Positions 8,402 to 15,251 of a stretch of DNA of 19,770 nt are shown piece by piece. Origin of the DNA: an uncultured Clostridia bacterium (GTDB lineage: Bacteria; Bacillota; Clostridia; Lachnospirales; Anaerotignaceae); assembly GCA_937919015.1 (NCBI GenBank), contig CALFPN010000164.1, positions 1 through 19,770 on the forward strand. The letters are read 5' to 3'. Under the pieces are notes generated by a model, which had not been told where the DNA came from, made no database searches, and was given only the letters and a program-made list of their open reading frames with translations. Within the stretch, counting starts at the first letter, position 1, and the number at the start of each line of letters is the position of its first letter. Made by a program: the position numbers and the translations under genes.

Positions 8402-9799
8402 ATGAAATTCTATCAATATAAAAAAGCATGTGCCCTGCTGGTAACAGGGACACTGACGGCGGGAATGGCGGTTCCTGCCTTTGCGGCAGAAACAAAGCCG
8501 GCAGAAGAAACAACAGAGACAGCGACGGAAGCCCCTAAGGCAGAGCCTATGACGCTGGAGGAAATTCAAAAGCTTGTGCTGAAGAATAACCGTCTGAAAA
8601 CCACATTGGATTTGAATGCACAAAAAGTAGCTGCGGGCTTAAGTGCCATTGATGATGGCCTGCGGGATTTGCGGGATGCCCAGAGTGATGCTGCCAGAGC
8701 CAGAAGACAGGCCAGTCAGGCCGCAAGCGCAGGGCAGGCAGGCGTTGGGGGCATTACAGCAGGTGCCGGACAGCTGGGACAGATCGGCGGACCGCTGGGA
8801 GGTGCTATCGGAGAAGCCTTGGGTGGACTGGCCCAGATTGAAAGCGGTCTGCTTTCCGGCAGCGTCAAAACTGCCAGTGCCATGGAGGATATCGTGGACA
8901 GCGTTGCAGATCAGCAGAGAGATGCCTTGGAAGAACAGCAGAAGGAACTGAAAAATACCAAAATGGATCTGAATAAGACCAAGGAGGACTGGGACAACGA
9001 AGCCCTTGCCGTGACCCAGCTTTTGGTAACGAAAACTGTACAGGTGGAAAAGGGCGTCAGCCTTTTGAGCCAAAAGCAGGCACTTTTGGAACGGGTCTGT
9101 CAGATCGAAGAGAAAAAGGCGGAGCTGGGCTTCAGTACGCCGACAGACCTTTCCGGTAAAAAGCTGGAAGTTTCCGAAGGGGCAAAGGGCCTGCAGGATG
9201 CCAAAGATGGCCTGACACTGCTGAAACGGCAGCTGAATGACTTGATGGGGCGGGAACTGGATGAAGAATTGAACATCACACCACCGGAGTTGACACGCAC
9301 CATCGAAACAGCACCTGCATATAGTGAGGAGTTGCTGAAAACTGCCACAGATAAAAACTATAAGCTGAAAACGCTGCGGCGGGATAAGCAGCAGGCAGAG
9401 AAAGATTCCAAGGATACTTCCAAATATAACGGACAGATCAAGGCCAGCAGATTGGATATGGACTTGGCGGATGTAGCCATGCAGGATCAGCAGACCAATA
9501 TTGCCAATGACTTGAAAAAGAAGCTGGATCGCATCAATGGGGCGGCAGCAGTGTATCAGAACAAAAAAGACGCTTACGCCAAGGCAAAGACCGAATGGGA
9601 ACAGCAGCAGGTTTCCGCAAAGCTGGGGATGGTTTCTGCAGTGGAATTGCAGGCATTGCAGCTGAAGTTTGAGCAGACGGAAATGGATTTGTCCGTTGCC
9701 GCCTATGATTATGATCTGGCTTGGGAAGAATATAAGATGCTGATGGATGGTACCACATTGGATATCTATGACACCTATAAAGCGCAGCTTGGCTCATAA
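8402..9799 (+). CDS. TolC-like (outer membrane efflux protein family) secreted coiled-coil protein without obvious beta-barrel
   Basis: This 465-residue protein has a Sec signal peptide (VPAFAAE, cleavage near residue 29) and a Thr/Glu-rich linker. MTLEEIQKLVLKNN (50-63) matches the start of OEP/TolC repeats. Long helices follow. The C-terminal block AKLGMVSAVELQALQLKFEQTEMDL (406-430) matches the last TolC helix pair. A Gly-rich, low-polarity insert occupies about 111-155. The amphipathic beta strands that normally build the TolC barrel are not apparent in either repeat. The longer open frame starting at 8276 overlaps the permease; ATG 8402 has AAAGGAG at 8386-8392. It is the last gene of the exporter cluster and the likely partner of the HlyD adaptor hairpin. 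Confidence 0.78.
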   Translation: MKFYQYKKACALLVTGTLTAGMAVPAFAAETKPAEETTETATEAPKAEPMTLEEIQKLVLKNNRLKTTLDLNAQKVAAGLSAIDDGLRDLRDAQSDAARARRQASQAASAGQAGVGGITAGAGQLGQIGGPLGGAIGEALGGLAQIESGLLSGSVKTASAMEDIVDSVADQQRDALEEQQKELKNTKMDLNKTKEDWDNEALAVTQLLVTKTVQVEKGVSLLSQKQALLERVCQIEEKKAELGFSTPTDLSGKKLEVSEGAKGLQDAKDGLTLLKRQLNDLMGRELDEELNITPPELTRTIETAPAYSEELLKTATDKNYKLKTLRRDKQQAEKDSKDTSKYNGQIKASRLDMDLADVAMQDQQTNIANDLKKKLDRINGAAAVYQNKKDAYAKAKTEWEQQQVSAKLGMVSAVELQALQLKFEQTEMDLSVAAYDYDLAWEEYKMLMDGTTLDIYDTYKAQLGS

Positions 9800-9877
9800 A
9801 TTATACTGCCTAACCAATGGAGCCGTTCCTTTCTCTGAAAACGTTTTTTTCTGCAGGTGGAAAAAGAAAGTTCCCTG

Positions 9878-9886
9878 TGTTATACT
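9878..9886 (+). promoter_or_regulatory. Possible extended -10 promoter before the cyclase gene
   Basis: TGTTATACT matches TGn-TATACT about 33 nt before the ATG at 9919. No convincing -35 box is seen at 17 nt. The interval 9800-9918 has no clear terminator for the efflux unit, so read-through is also possible. Confidence 0.35.
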
Positions 9887-9918
9887 TTTGAAAAAAGAAT
9901 GCAGGAGGTGCAGACAGC

Positions 9919-10566
9919 ATGAAAGTAATTGACCTGACGCAGTTGATTTCCAAGGATATGCCTGTGTTTCCCGGTACGGCACCGGCGAATCTGGAAGTGG
10001 TGAATACCTATGAAAAGGATGGCTTTCGGGAGACGTTGTTCCGCATGACCTCTCATACAGGTACCCATATGGATGCCCCGTTTCATTTGTTCGCAGACAG
10101 AACAAAACTGGATGCACTGCCCGCAGCACAGTTTGTGGGGAAGGCCCTTGTCATCGACTGCCGCGATGTGGAAGAAGGCGGAATCATTGGCATAGAACGC
10201 GTGGAAGCAGTAAGGAAACTGGCAGATCAGGCAGAATTCCTCCTGTTCCATACGGGCTGGGATGCACACTGGGGAAAGGAAAAATATTTTGGTGCATACC
10301 CTGTCGTCAGCATGGAAATTTGCCAGTATGCATTGGATAGCGGCAAAAAAGGCCTTGGCTTTGACAGCATCGGCATCGATCCTGTGGCGGAAATGGATCT
10401 GCCCAGACACAAAATGCTGCTTTCTCAGAAAGATATCGTTATTATGGAAAATCTGACGAATTTGGGAAAAATTGGAAGTGGGTTATTTACCCTTGCGGCA
10501 TTGCCCCTGAAATATAAAGATGCCGACGGCGCGCCTGTTCGGGCTGTGGCCATCATAGAAGAATAA
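9919..10566 (+). CDS. Cyclase family metal-dependent hydrolase (kynurenine formamidase-like)
   Basis: This 215-residue soluble protein opens with VIDLTQLISKDMPVFPG, typical of the cyclase family (PF04199). It carries the metal-binding motif HTGTHMDAPFH, with His46, His50, Asp52 and His56 as probable ligands. LLFHTGWDAHW (108-118) and the GIGFDSIGIDP-like stretch (146-155 here read as LGFDSIGIDP) are also family features. Members hydrolyse amide or lactone bonds, such as formylkynurenine or isatin. The substrate here is unknown and no tryptophan-degradation genes are nearby. ATG 9919 is preceded by AGGAGG (9903-9908). It is followed after 56 nt by the amidase gene on the same strand, perhaps co-transcribed. 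Confidence 0.9.
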   Translation: MKVIDLTQLISKDMPVFPGTAPANLEVVNTYEKDGFRETLFRMTSHTGTHMDAPFHLFADRTKLDALPAAQFVGKALVIDCRDVEEGGIIGIERVEAVRKLADQAEFLLFHTGWDAHWGKEKYFGAYPVVSMEICQYALDSGKKGLGFDSIGIDPVAEMDLPRHKMLLSQKDIVIMENLTNLGKIGSGLFTLAALPLKYKDADGAPVRAVAIIEE

Positions 10567-10578
10567 AAAAGGGAAAAG

Positions 10579-10631
10579 AATTCGCATTTCGTTCATATCC
10601 TAATGAAAAAGGAGAAAACGGGATGCGAATT
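10579..10631 (+). promoter_or_regulatory. Inverted repeat that can pair with the cwlD start codon
   Basis: AATTCGCAT (10579-10587) is the exact reverse complement of ATGCGAATT (10623-10631), whose first three bases are the cwlD start codon. The RBS lies in the 35-nt loop. In mRNA this could hide the start and lower translation. A 9-bp chance match is possible in this AT-rich stretch. Confidence 0.35.
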
Positions 10632-11315
10632 TTTATGGAGAAAAAATGGGGCAGTGTGTTGCTCTGCCTCTGCATCATTTGCAGCTGCCTGTGTTATACA
10701 GCCTTTGGAAAAAGGATGGAACCAGCCATGTTTCCCATGCTGGAAGCGACCATTGTTCTGGATGCGGGCCACGGCGGCTGGGACCCTGGGAAAACGGGAA
10801 CTACGGGGAAGAACGAAAAGGAACTGAATCTGGCTGTGGTGGAAAAACTGGCAGACTATCTGGAGATGGGCGGTGCCAAGGTCATTCTGACCAGAGAAAA
10901 GGATGATGCCCTTGGGGCGGGCAAAAAGGTGGATATGGCAGAGCGGAAGCGGATTGCAAATGAAAGCGATGCAGATATTCTGGTCAGCATCCATCAGAAT
11001 GCCTTTCCTTCTGCAAGGGCGAAGGGGGCGCAGGTGTTTTATCATAACAGCAGCGGAAACGGAAAAATGCTGGCAGAATGTGTGCAGGAAAATCTGCGAA
11101 GCCGTGTGGATGGCAGCAATACCCGCCAAGCCAAGGAGAATAAGGATTATTACATACTCCGAACAACGGAGATTCCTGCCGTCATTGTGGAGTGCGGGTT
11201 TCTTTCCAATGCAGAAGAAGAAAGAATGTTGAACGATGCAGCATATCAGGAAAAACTGGCATGGGCGATTTACTGCGGTATCCTTGACTATTTTGAGAAT
11301 TTGAATAAGATATAA
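10623..11315 (+). CDS. cwlD: N-acetylmuramoyl-L-alanine amidase, CwlD-like (Amidase_3)
   Basis: This 230-residue zinc amidase would cut the bond between N-acetylmuramic acid and L-alanine in peptidoglycan. An N-terminal hydrophobic segment (about 10-28) serves as signal or anchor. The Amidase_3 domain covers 42-225: VLDAGHGG with zinc ligand His50, Glu65 in NEKELNL, SIHQNAF with His124, and VECGFLSN with catalytic Glu190. Size and single-domain plan match CwlD, the spore-cortex muramic-lactam amidase of B. subtilis. The family assignment is firm and the spore role is inferred. AAAGGAG (10608-10614) serves ATG 10623. It lies between the cyclase and the helicase, 44 nt before the latter. Confidence 0.88.
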   Translation: MRIFMEKKWGSVLLCLCIICSCLCYTAFGKRMEPAMFPMLEATIVLDAGHGGWDPGKTGTTGKNEKELNLAVVEKLADYLEMGGAKVILTREKDDALGAGKKVDMAERKRIANESDADILVSIHQNAFPSARAKGAQVFYHNSSGNGKMLAECVQENLRSRVDGSNTRQAKENKDYYILRTTEIPAVIVECGFLSNAEEERMLNDAAYQEKLAWAIYCGILDYFENLNKI

Positions 11316-11359
11316 ATTAGAGAAGTATGCTTATGATCCGAGTGAGAAAGGAAAAATAT

Positions 11360-12820
11360 ATGGAAAATAAATTTGGAAATTTGGGGCTGAGACCTGCGCT
11401 GGTGGGGGCACTGGCAAGGCAGGAGATTGAAATCCCCACAGAAATACAGGAAAAGATGATCCCTGCGGTGCTGGCAGGCAAGGATGTCATTGGTCGTTCC
11501 GAAACAGGCTCCGGCAAGACATTGGCGTATCTTTTGCCCATTTTTGAAAAAATCGATATGGATGTGAAAGGCACTCAGGCCATCATTCTGACACCTACCC
11601 ATGAACTGGCGGTACAGGTATTCCATCAGGCGGAACTTCTGCAGGAAAACAGCGGCATGGAGGTGGGCTGTGCTTTGCTTATCGGTGCGGCTGGTATTGG
11701 CAGACAGATAGAAAAACTGAAATCCAAACCCCGTATTGTGGTGGGTTCCGTTGGGCGTATCCTTGACCTCATCAGAAAGAAAAAAATTCAGGCCCATCTG
11801 GTAAAAACTATTGTTCTGGATGAAGGGGACAGACTGATGGATGACGGCAATGTGGAAGATGTGGAAGCTGTCATCAAAACAACCCTGAGGGACAGACAAA
11901 TCGTGCTGCTTTCCGCTTCTGTCAGCGGGGAAGCGAAAGAAAAAGCAGTCCGCATGATGAAAGAGGACTGCATCGATTTGGAAGCAAAAAGCGGGGGCGT
12001 GGTGCCCAAAGGCATCAAACATTACTATATTCTTTCCGCCCACAGAGAAAAATTTCTGAACCTGAGAAAAATCATTGCCGGCGAAAAGCCTGCCAAGGCA
12101 ATGGTGTTCCTGAATAACCCGGAAAATATTGAAGTAACGGTGGAAAAACTTTGCCACCATGGCATTAAGGCCGACGGGATTTATGGTCAGGCCAGCAAAA
12201 TGGACAGAAAGAACGCCATGGACGGTTTCCGCGAAGGCCGCATCAATGTGCTGGTGGCTTCCGATATCGGCTCCCGCGGGCTGGATATTGAAGGGGTGAC
12301 CCATGTCATCAATCTGGATGTGCCCGAAGAACCGACCCATTATCTGCACCGCGCAGGCCGCTGCGGCAGAAAAGGGCTGGAAGGCACAGCCATCACCATC
12401 GTAACACCCTATGAACGCAAATGGGTGCATAAATACGAAAAGGCGTGGGGGCTGAAATTTGAACAGAAGGAAATGTCCTACGGCAAGCTGGTGGACAGCC
12501 AGAAAACGAAGAAAGATATCGTGAAGCCCATGAAGAAAAAGGATAAACTTATCATTGAGGACAAATGGGTGGAAGGCGACGGCTGGGGCGAATTTGGCGA
12601 CTGGGAAGATGAGATCGTTATTGAAGTCGGCGGCGACAGCAAGAAAAAGAAACACAAAAAAGAGAAGAATGATTTCTTCGCTTCCCCCAAACCCCAGAAA
12701 AAAGATGGGAAGAAAGACAAAAAAGGGAAGAAAAAAGAGGACGAAATGGGCTTCTTTGCAAAAAAAGCAAAAAAACTGGCAGAAAAAGAAGCAAATCGTG
12801 CGAAAAGTCAAAAAAAATAA
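11360..12820 (+). CDS. DEAD-box-like RNA helicase with DEGD motif and Lys-rich tail
   Basis: This 486-residue SF2 helicase has two RecA domains. Visible motifs are a Q motif (PTEIQ, to Gln30), motif I ETGSGKT (48-54), Ia PTHELA (79-84), Ib GSVGR (129-133), II DEGD (154-157), III SAS (185-187), V ASDIGSRGLD (300-309) and VI HRAGRCGRKG (330-339). Motif II is DEGD instead of DEAD, and Ib and III are also off consensus. The core ends near 370. A C-terminal extension has an acidic/Trp patch (403-425) and then a strongly basic KKxK-rich tail (427-486), likely RNA-binding. ATG 11360 is chosen over the upstream in-frame 11327 because of GAAAGGA at 11346-11352. Probable role: RNA remodelling or ribosome assembly. 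Confidence 0.9.
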   Translation: MENKFGNLGLRPALVGALARQEIEIPTEIQEKMIPAVLAGKDVIGRSETGSGKTLAYLLPIFEKIDMDVKGTQAIILTPTHELAVQVFHQAELLQENSGMEVGCALLIGAAGIGRQIEKLKSKPRIVVGSVGRILDLIRKKKIQAHLVKTIVLDEGDRLMDDGNVEDVEAVIKTTLRDRQIVLLSASVSGEAKEKAVRMMKEDCIDLEAKSGGVVPKGIKHYYILSAHREKFLNLRKIIAGEKPAKAMVFLNNPENIEVTVEKLCHHGIKADGIYGQASKMDRKNAMDGFREGRINVLVASDIGSRGLDIEGVTHVINLDVPEEPTHYLHRAGRCGRKGLEGTAITIVTPYERKWVHKYEKAWGLKFEQKEMSYGKLVDSQKTKKDIVKPMKKKDKLIIEDKWVEGDGWGEFGDWEDEIVIEVGGDSKKKKHKKEKNDFFASPKPQKKDGKKDKKGKKKEDEMGFFAKKAKKLAEKEANRAKSQKK

Positions 12821-12849
12821 TTGTGAAATAGGCGATTTTCGGTTATCAT
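12821..12849 (+). promoter_or_regulatory. Promoter of the DUF1292 gene
   Basis: TTGTGA (12821-12826), a 17-nt spacer and TATCAT (12844-12849), starting one base after the helicase stop and about 55 nt before the DUF1292 start. No terminator separates it from the helicase. Confidence 0.5.
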
Positions 12850-12902
12850 GATAGAGAATCAAAAACGTACTAAACTATCTAAAATATAAGGAGGACTCAA
12901 TC

Positions 12903-13208
12903 ATGAGCGAATGCGGTTGCGGCTGTGGTCACGATCATGACCATGTACACGAAGAAATGGAAATGGAAACATTAACACTGACACTGGATGACGATACAGA
13001 AATGGAATGTGGTATTCTGGGTGTGTTCTCTGTAGACGGCATCGAAGGCAAAGAATATATTGCCCTGCTGCCTTTGGAAGATGAAACGGTTCTGCTGTAT
13101 GAATACAAAGAAGACGAAGAAGGCATTGAACTTCTGAACATCGAAAGCGATGAAGACTTCGATAAAGTTTCTGCAGCATTCGGCGATCTGTTCGACGACG
13201 AAGACTAA
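12903..13208 (+). CDS. DUF1292 (YrzB-like) protein with an alternating Cys/His N-terminus
   Basis: This is a small acidic protein of 101 residues. Residues about 22-95 fit the DUF1292 domain: LTLTLDDDTEMECGILGVF, then EYIALLPLED, then a YEYKEDEEGIELLNI strand and DEDFDKVSAAF. The family is common in Firmicutes and has no proven function. The N-terminus is unusual: Cys4, Cys6, Cys8, His10, His12, His14 and His16 alternate with other residues, a likely soft-metal binding string. AAGGAGG (12888-12894) lies 8 nt from the ATG. The protein is cytoplasmic and followed at once by a terminator, so it is probably transcribed alone or after the helicase. Confidence 0.85.
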   Translation: MSECGCGCGHDHDHVHEEMEMETLTLTLDDDTEMECGILGVFSVDGIEGKEYIALLPLEDETVLLYEYKEDEEGIELLNIESDEDFDKVSAAFGDLFDDED

Positions 13209-13220
13209 TGAAAATGAATG

Positions 13221-13249
13221 GCGGAGGTAGGCGACTACTTCCGCTTTTT
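13221..13249 (+). terminator. Rho-independent terminator after the DUF1292 gene
   Basis: Stem GCGGAGGTAG/CTACTTCCGC (13221-13230 with 13235-13244; one G-T pair), loop GCGA, then T5. It lies only 30 nt before the next start, so the following gene relies on read-through or on a promoter overlapping this hairpin. Confidence 0.85.
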
Positions 13250-13278
13250 ACTTTTGGAAAAGATTGGAGAGATAGAAA

Positions 13279-14469
13279 ATGAAAGGAAACCGACGGACGG
13301 CTTTTCTGCTGGCGGCACTGTTCGCATTTTCTGCGGTGCAGCCTGCCTTTGCGGCGGACTGGCAGAGCGGAAATCCGCTGATTGCCCACGCATTTGGGGA
13401 AGTGGACAATAAAATCGAGACGAATTCCAAGGAGGCTTTCATCAACGCATGGGAAAAGGGATTCCGCGTGGTGGAAGGCGACTTTACATATACCTCTGAT
13501 GGCGTGCTGGTGCTGCGCCATGATTTTGAAAAAGATGGCTCCTATGCCAGACTGGAAATTTCCACCACCGGGGATGTGGTCATGGATTCCCAGACATTTA
13601 TGAACAGCCCCATTATTTTCAACCAGACACCTCTCAGAGCCGTAGACCTGTTGTATCTGATGGCGGAATACCCCGATATGTATCTGGTGACAGATACAAA
13701 GGATACGGACAAGGCTACGGTACAGAGACAGTTCCGTGATATTGTGAATATTGCAAAAAATATCGGGCATCCGGAAGTGCTGGATCGTATCATCCCCCAG
13801 CTGTACAACAAGGAAATGATCCAATGGGTCAAAGAGATCCATCCCTTTGCAAACTGGATCTTTACCCTGTATCTGTACAACAATCCTGATTATGAGGATA
13901 TTGCGGCATTTTGCGCTGCAAACGGCATTGATACCGTAACCCTTCATGTAGATCGTGCGACAAAGGAGAATGTAAGCAAACTGAAGGCAAAAGGACTGAA
14001 GGTCTATGCCCATACCACAAACCGTTATCTGACCATGAAAAATCTGCTGGATGTGGGGGTGGACGGGATCTATACTGACCGGATCAAACCCTATGAACTG
14101 CCTTGGGTGGGGCTGGAAAACAGCAGGAAACTGACGGAGCAGACCATTTCTGTGGGGACACAGGAAATGACCTTTACTACATTGGACATTTTCGGAAAAG
14201 CTTATGCGCCCCTGCGCCAGCTGGCAAAGGCAGGAAAGGGTTTTTCTGCGGATTATGAGAAAGAGGCAGCCACCCTGCATCTGCAGGTCGGCAAAACCTT
14301 TACGTCCCTTGGCAATGAAATGCTGATGGATGGCAGTGGTCGGCTGATTACGGAAAAGGTGGATTTCAAATTGCTGGTGAATGGCAAGGAAAGCGACATC
14401 CAGTGCTATTATGTGGATGGTGAAGTGTATGCGCCCGTGGAGGAGGTTCTTGCTCTGGTGCAGAAATAA
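13279..14469 (+). CDS. Secreted glycerophosphodiester phosphodiesterase-like protein with C-terminal stalk-type domain
   Basis: This 396-residue protein has a signal peptide (cleavage near AFAAD, residues 23-27). A GDPD/PLC-like TIM barrel covers about 33-275: LIAHAFG (34-40), ETNSKEAF (47-54), the metal pair Glu66 and Asp68 in VVEGDFTYTSDG, and HDF with His81. The usual HRG is replaced by HAFG. As I recall, that is typical of a Firmicute subfamily annotated as PI-PLC/GDPD-like. Residues about 290-396 resemble the copper-amine-oxidase N-terminal 'stalk' domain common in secreted clostridial proteins (AYAPLRQLAK, EVYAPVEEVLAL). It would hydrolyse glycerophosphodiesters or teichoic-acid-like polymers outside the cell. 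RBS GGAGAG at 13266-13271. Confidence 0.82.
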   Translation: MKGNRRTAFLLAALFAFSAVQPAFAADWQSGNPLIAHAFGEVDNKIETNSKEAFINAWEKGFRVVEGDFTYTSDGVLVLRHDFEKDGSYARLEISTTGDVVMDSQTFMNSPIIFNQTPLRAVDLLYLMAEYPDMYLVTDTKDTDKATVQRQFRDIVNIAKNIGHPEVLDRIIPQLYNKEMIQWVKEIHPFANWIFTLYLYNNPDYEDIAAFCAANGIDTVTLHVDRATKENVSKLKAKGLKVYAHTTNRYLTMKNLLDVGVDGIYTDRIKPYELPWVGLENSRKLTEQTISVGTQEMTFTTLDIFGKAYAPLRQLAKAGKGFSADYEKEAATLHLQVGKTFTSLGNEMLMDGSGRLITEKVDFKLLVNGKESDIQCYYVDGEVYAPVEEVLALVQK

Positions 14470-14480
14470 ACTGATATTTT

Positions 14481-14510
14481 ACAGGCTCTCGTAGGAGTGC
14501 CTGTTTTTTT
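14481..14510 (+). terminator. Rho-independent terminator after the GDPD gene
   Basis: Stem ACAGGC/GCCTGT (14481-14486 with 14499-14504), extended by CTC/GAG across a T-T mismatch, loop GTAG, then T7. Its T-tract touches the first operator copy of the next unit. Confidence 0.85.
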
Positions 14511-14585
14511 GCAAAGAAAACTTGTCATACATATTGACAAGAAAACTTGTCAATGCTATAATTGGGGTGACAAGAAAACTTGGCA
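14510..14585 (+). promoter_or_regulatory. Consensus promoter with three palindromic operators for the membrane protein/XRE unit
   Basis: A perfect promoter TTGACA (14534-14539), 17 nt, TATAAT (14557-14562). The palindrome TGACAAG-AAAA-CTTGTCA occurs in full at 14535-14552, covering the -35 box and spacer. It occurs with one mismatch at 14568-14585 (start region and just before the RBS). It occurs with two mismatches in its left arm at 14510-14527 (upstream of -35). Spacings are 25 and 33 bp. This is a textbook arrangement for autorepression by the XRE regulator encoded downstream; that link is inference. Confidence 0.85.
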
Positions 14586-14601
14586 TAATGGAGGGATTAT
14601 T

Positions 14602-14922
14602 ATGGATAAGGAAAAAATTCTGGCAAAAAGCAGAGAAGAGAATTATGACGAAGGTGTGGAATACCGCTTGGAGCAGGCGGAGAAAAGAGCAATGTCTGTG
14701 TTAATGGTACTCGTATTTTCGATAGCAGTCATAAATTTTTTTGGAAAAAGAAGCACATCTGAAATTCTTATGGTATACTTTTCTTATATGGCAATGTATC
14801 ACTATGGGCGATATAAAGTTCTTGAAGATAAAAAGATATTAAAATATGCGATTTTGTGTGGTGTATTTGCAGTTCAGGATTTTGTAGAATATGCAATTGC
14901 CATTTTGAGTGGGGTAATATAA
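14602..14922 (+). CDS. Small membrane protein paired with an XRE regulator (DUF6442-like)
   Basis: This 106-residue protein opens with a hydrophilic segment, MDKEKILAKSREENYDEG, then Glu/Arg-rich residues to about 30. Three hydrophobic helices follow (about 32-46, 54-68 and 82-104). The KEKILAKSREEN start is what I associate with DUF6442 proteins found beside HTH regulators in Firmicutes; recognition is tentative. The frame is open upstream to 14497, but ATG 14602 has GGAGGG at 14590-14595 and the upstream part covers the promoter. The XRE gene begins directly after the stop codon, so the two are coupled. Function unknown; it may be a sensor or target partner of the regulator. Confidence 0.75.
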   Translation: MDKEKILAKSREENYDEGVEYRLEQAEKRAMSVLMVLVFSIAVINFFGKRSTSEILMVYFSYMAMYHYGRYKVLEDKKILKYAILCGVFAVQDFVEYAIAILSGVI

Positions 14923-15144
14923 GTGAATGAAGGATTGATTTTAAAAAATCATTTGAAAGATGCTAGAACAGAAAAAGGTCTTTCACAGAGTGCTTTGGCG
15001 GAAATGGTTGGTGTTTCGAGAAATACGATCAGTTCTATTGAAACAGGACAGTTCAACCCAACTGCAAAGCTGGCACTGATTCTGTGTATTGCTTTGGATA
15101 AAAAGTTTGAGGAACTATTTTATTTTGAAGATGAAAAGTCTTGA
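14923..15144 (+). CDS. Small XRE/Cro-type transcriptional regulator
   Basis: This 73-residue protein consists almost only of a helix-turn-helix domain. LKDARTEKGLSQSALAEMVGVSRNTISSIETGQFNPTAKLAL is a standard HTH_3 sequence, and LDKKFEELFYFEDE forms the common C-terminal end. It starts at GTG 14923, immediately after the TAA of the membrane gene, with GAGTGGGG (14907-14914) as RBS. Proteins of this size act as dimers. The palindromes around the unit's promoter are the obvious binding sites, implying autoregulation. The stop codon lies inside the following terminator stem. Confidence 0.93.
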   Translation: MNEGLILKNHLKDARTEKGLSQSALAEMVGVSRNTISSIETGQFNPTAKLALILCIALDKKFEELFYFEDEKS

Positions 15145-15179
15145 GATTTCTGGAAACGGATAATCTTAAGACTTTTTTT
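15134..15179 (+). terminator. Rho-independent terminator overlapping the end of the XRE gene
   Basis: A 15-bp stem AAAAGTCTTGAGATT/AATCTTAAGACTTTT (15134-15148 with 15162-15176; one wobble pair), with a 13-nt loop, followed by T. It includes the XRE stop codon. Confidence 0.85.
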
Positions 15180-15180
15180 G

Positions 15181-15209
15181 TTGTTTTTTGTAGAAAAGCG
15201 TTTTAAGAT
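15181..15209 (+). promoter_or_regulatory. Possible promoter of the LCP gene
   Basis: TTGTTT (15181-15186), a 17-nt spacer and TAAGAT (15204-15209), just after the preceding terminator and about 43 nt before the start codon. Both boxes are imperfect. Confidence 0.45.
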
Positions 15210-15251
15210 AGAAGAGAAGTCTTACGAAAGAAAAGAAAGGAGGACTTTTCC

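Noticed and set aside
11288..12862. 524-codon open frame on the minus strand
   Set aside because: It is the antisense shadow of the helicase gene; its Phe-rich runs are the complement of the Lys-rich tail. No sensible RBS or domain.
12901..14280. 459-codon minus-strand frame
   Set aside because: It runs antisense across both the DUF1292 and GDPD genes and through the terminator between them; no domain features.
14510..14585. Short regularly spaced repeats considered as a CRISPR array
   Set aside because: Only three copies of an 18-bp palindrome with 7-15 bp between them, lying on a promoter; these are operators, not repeats with protospacer-size spacers.
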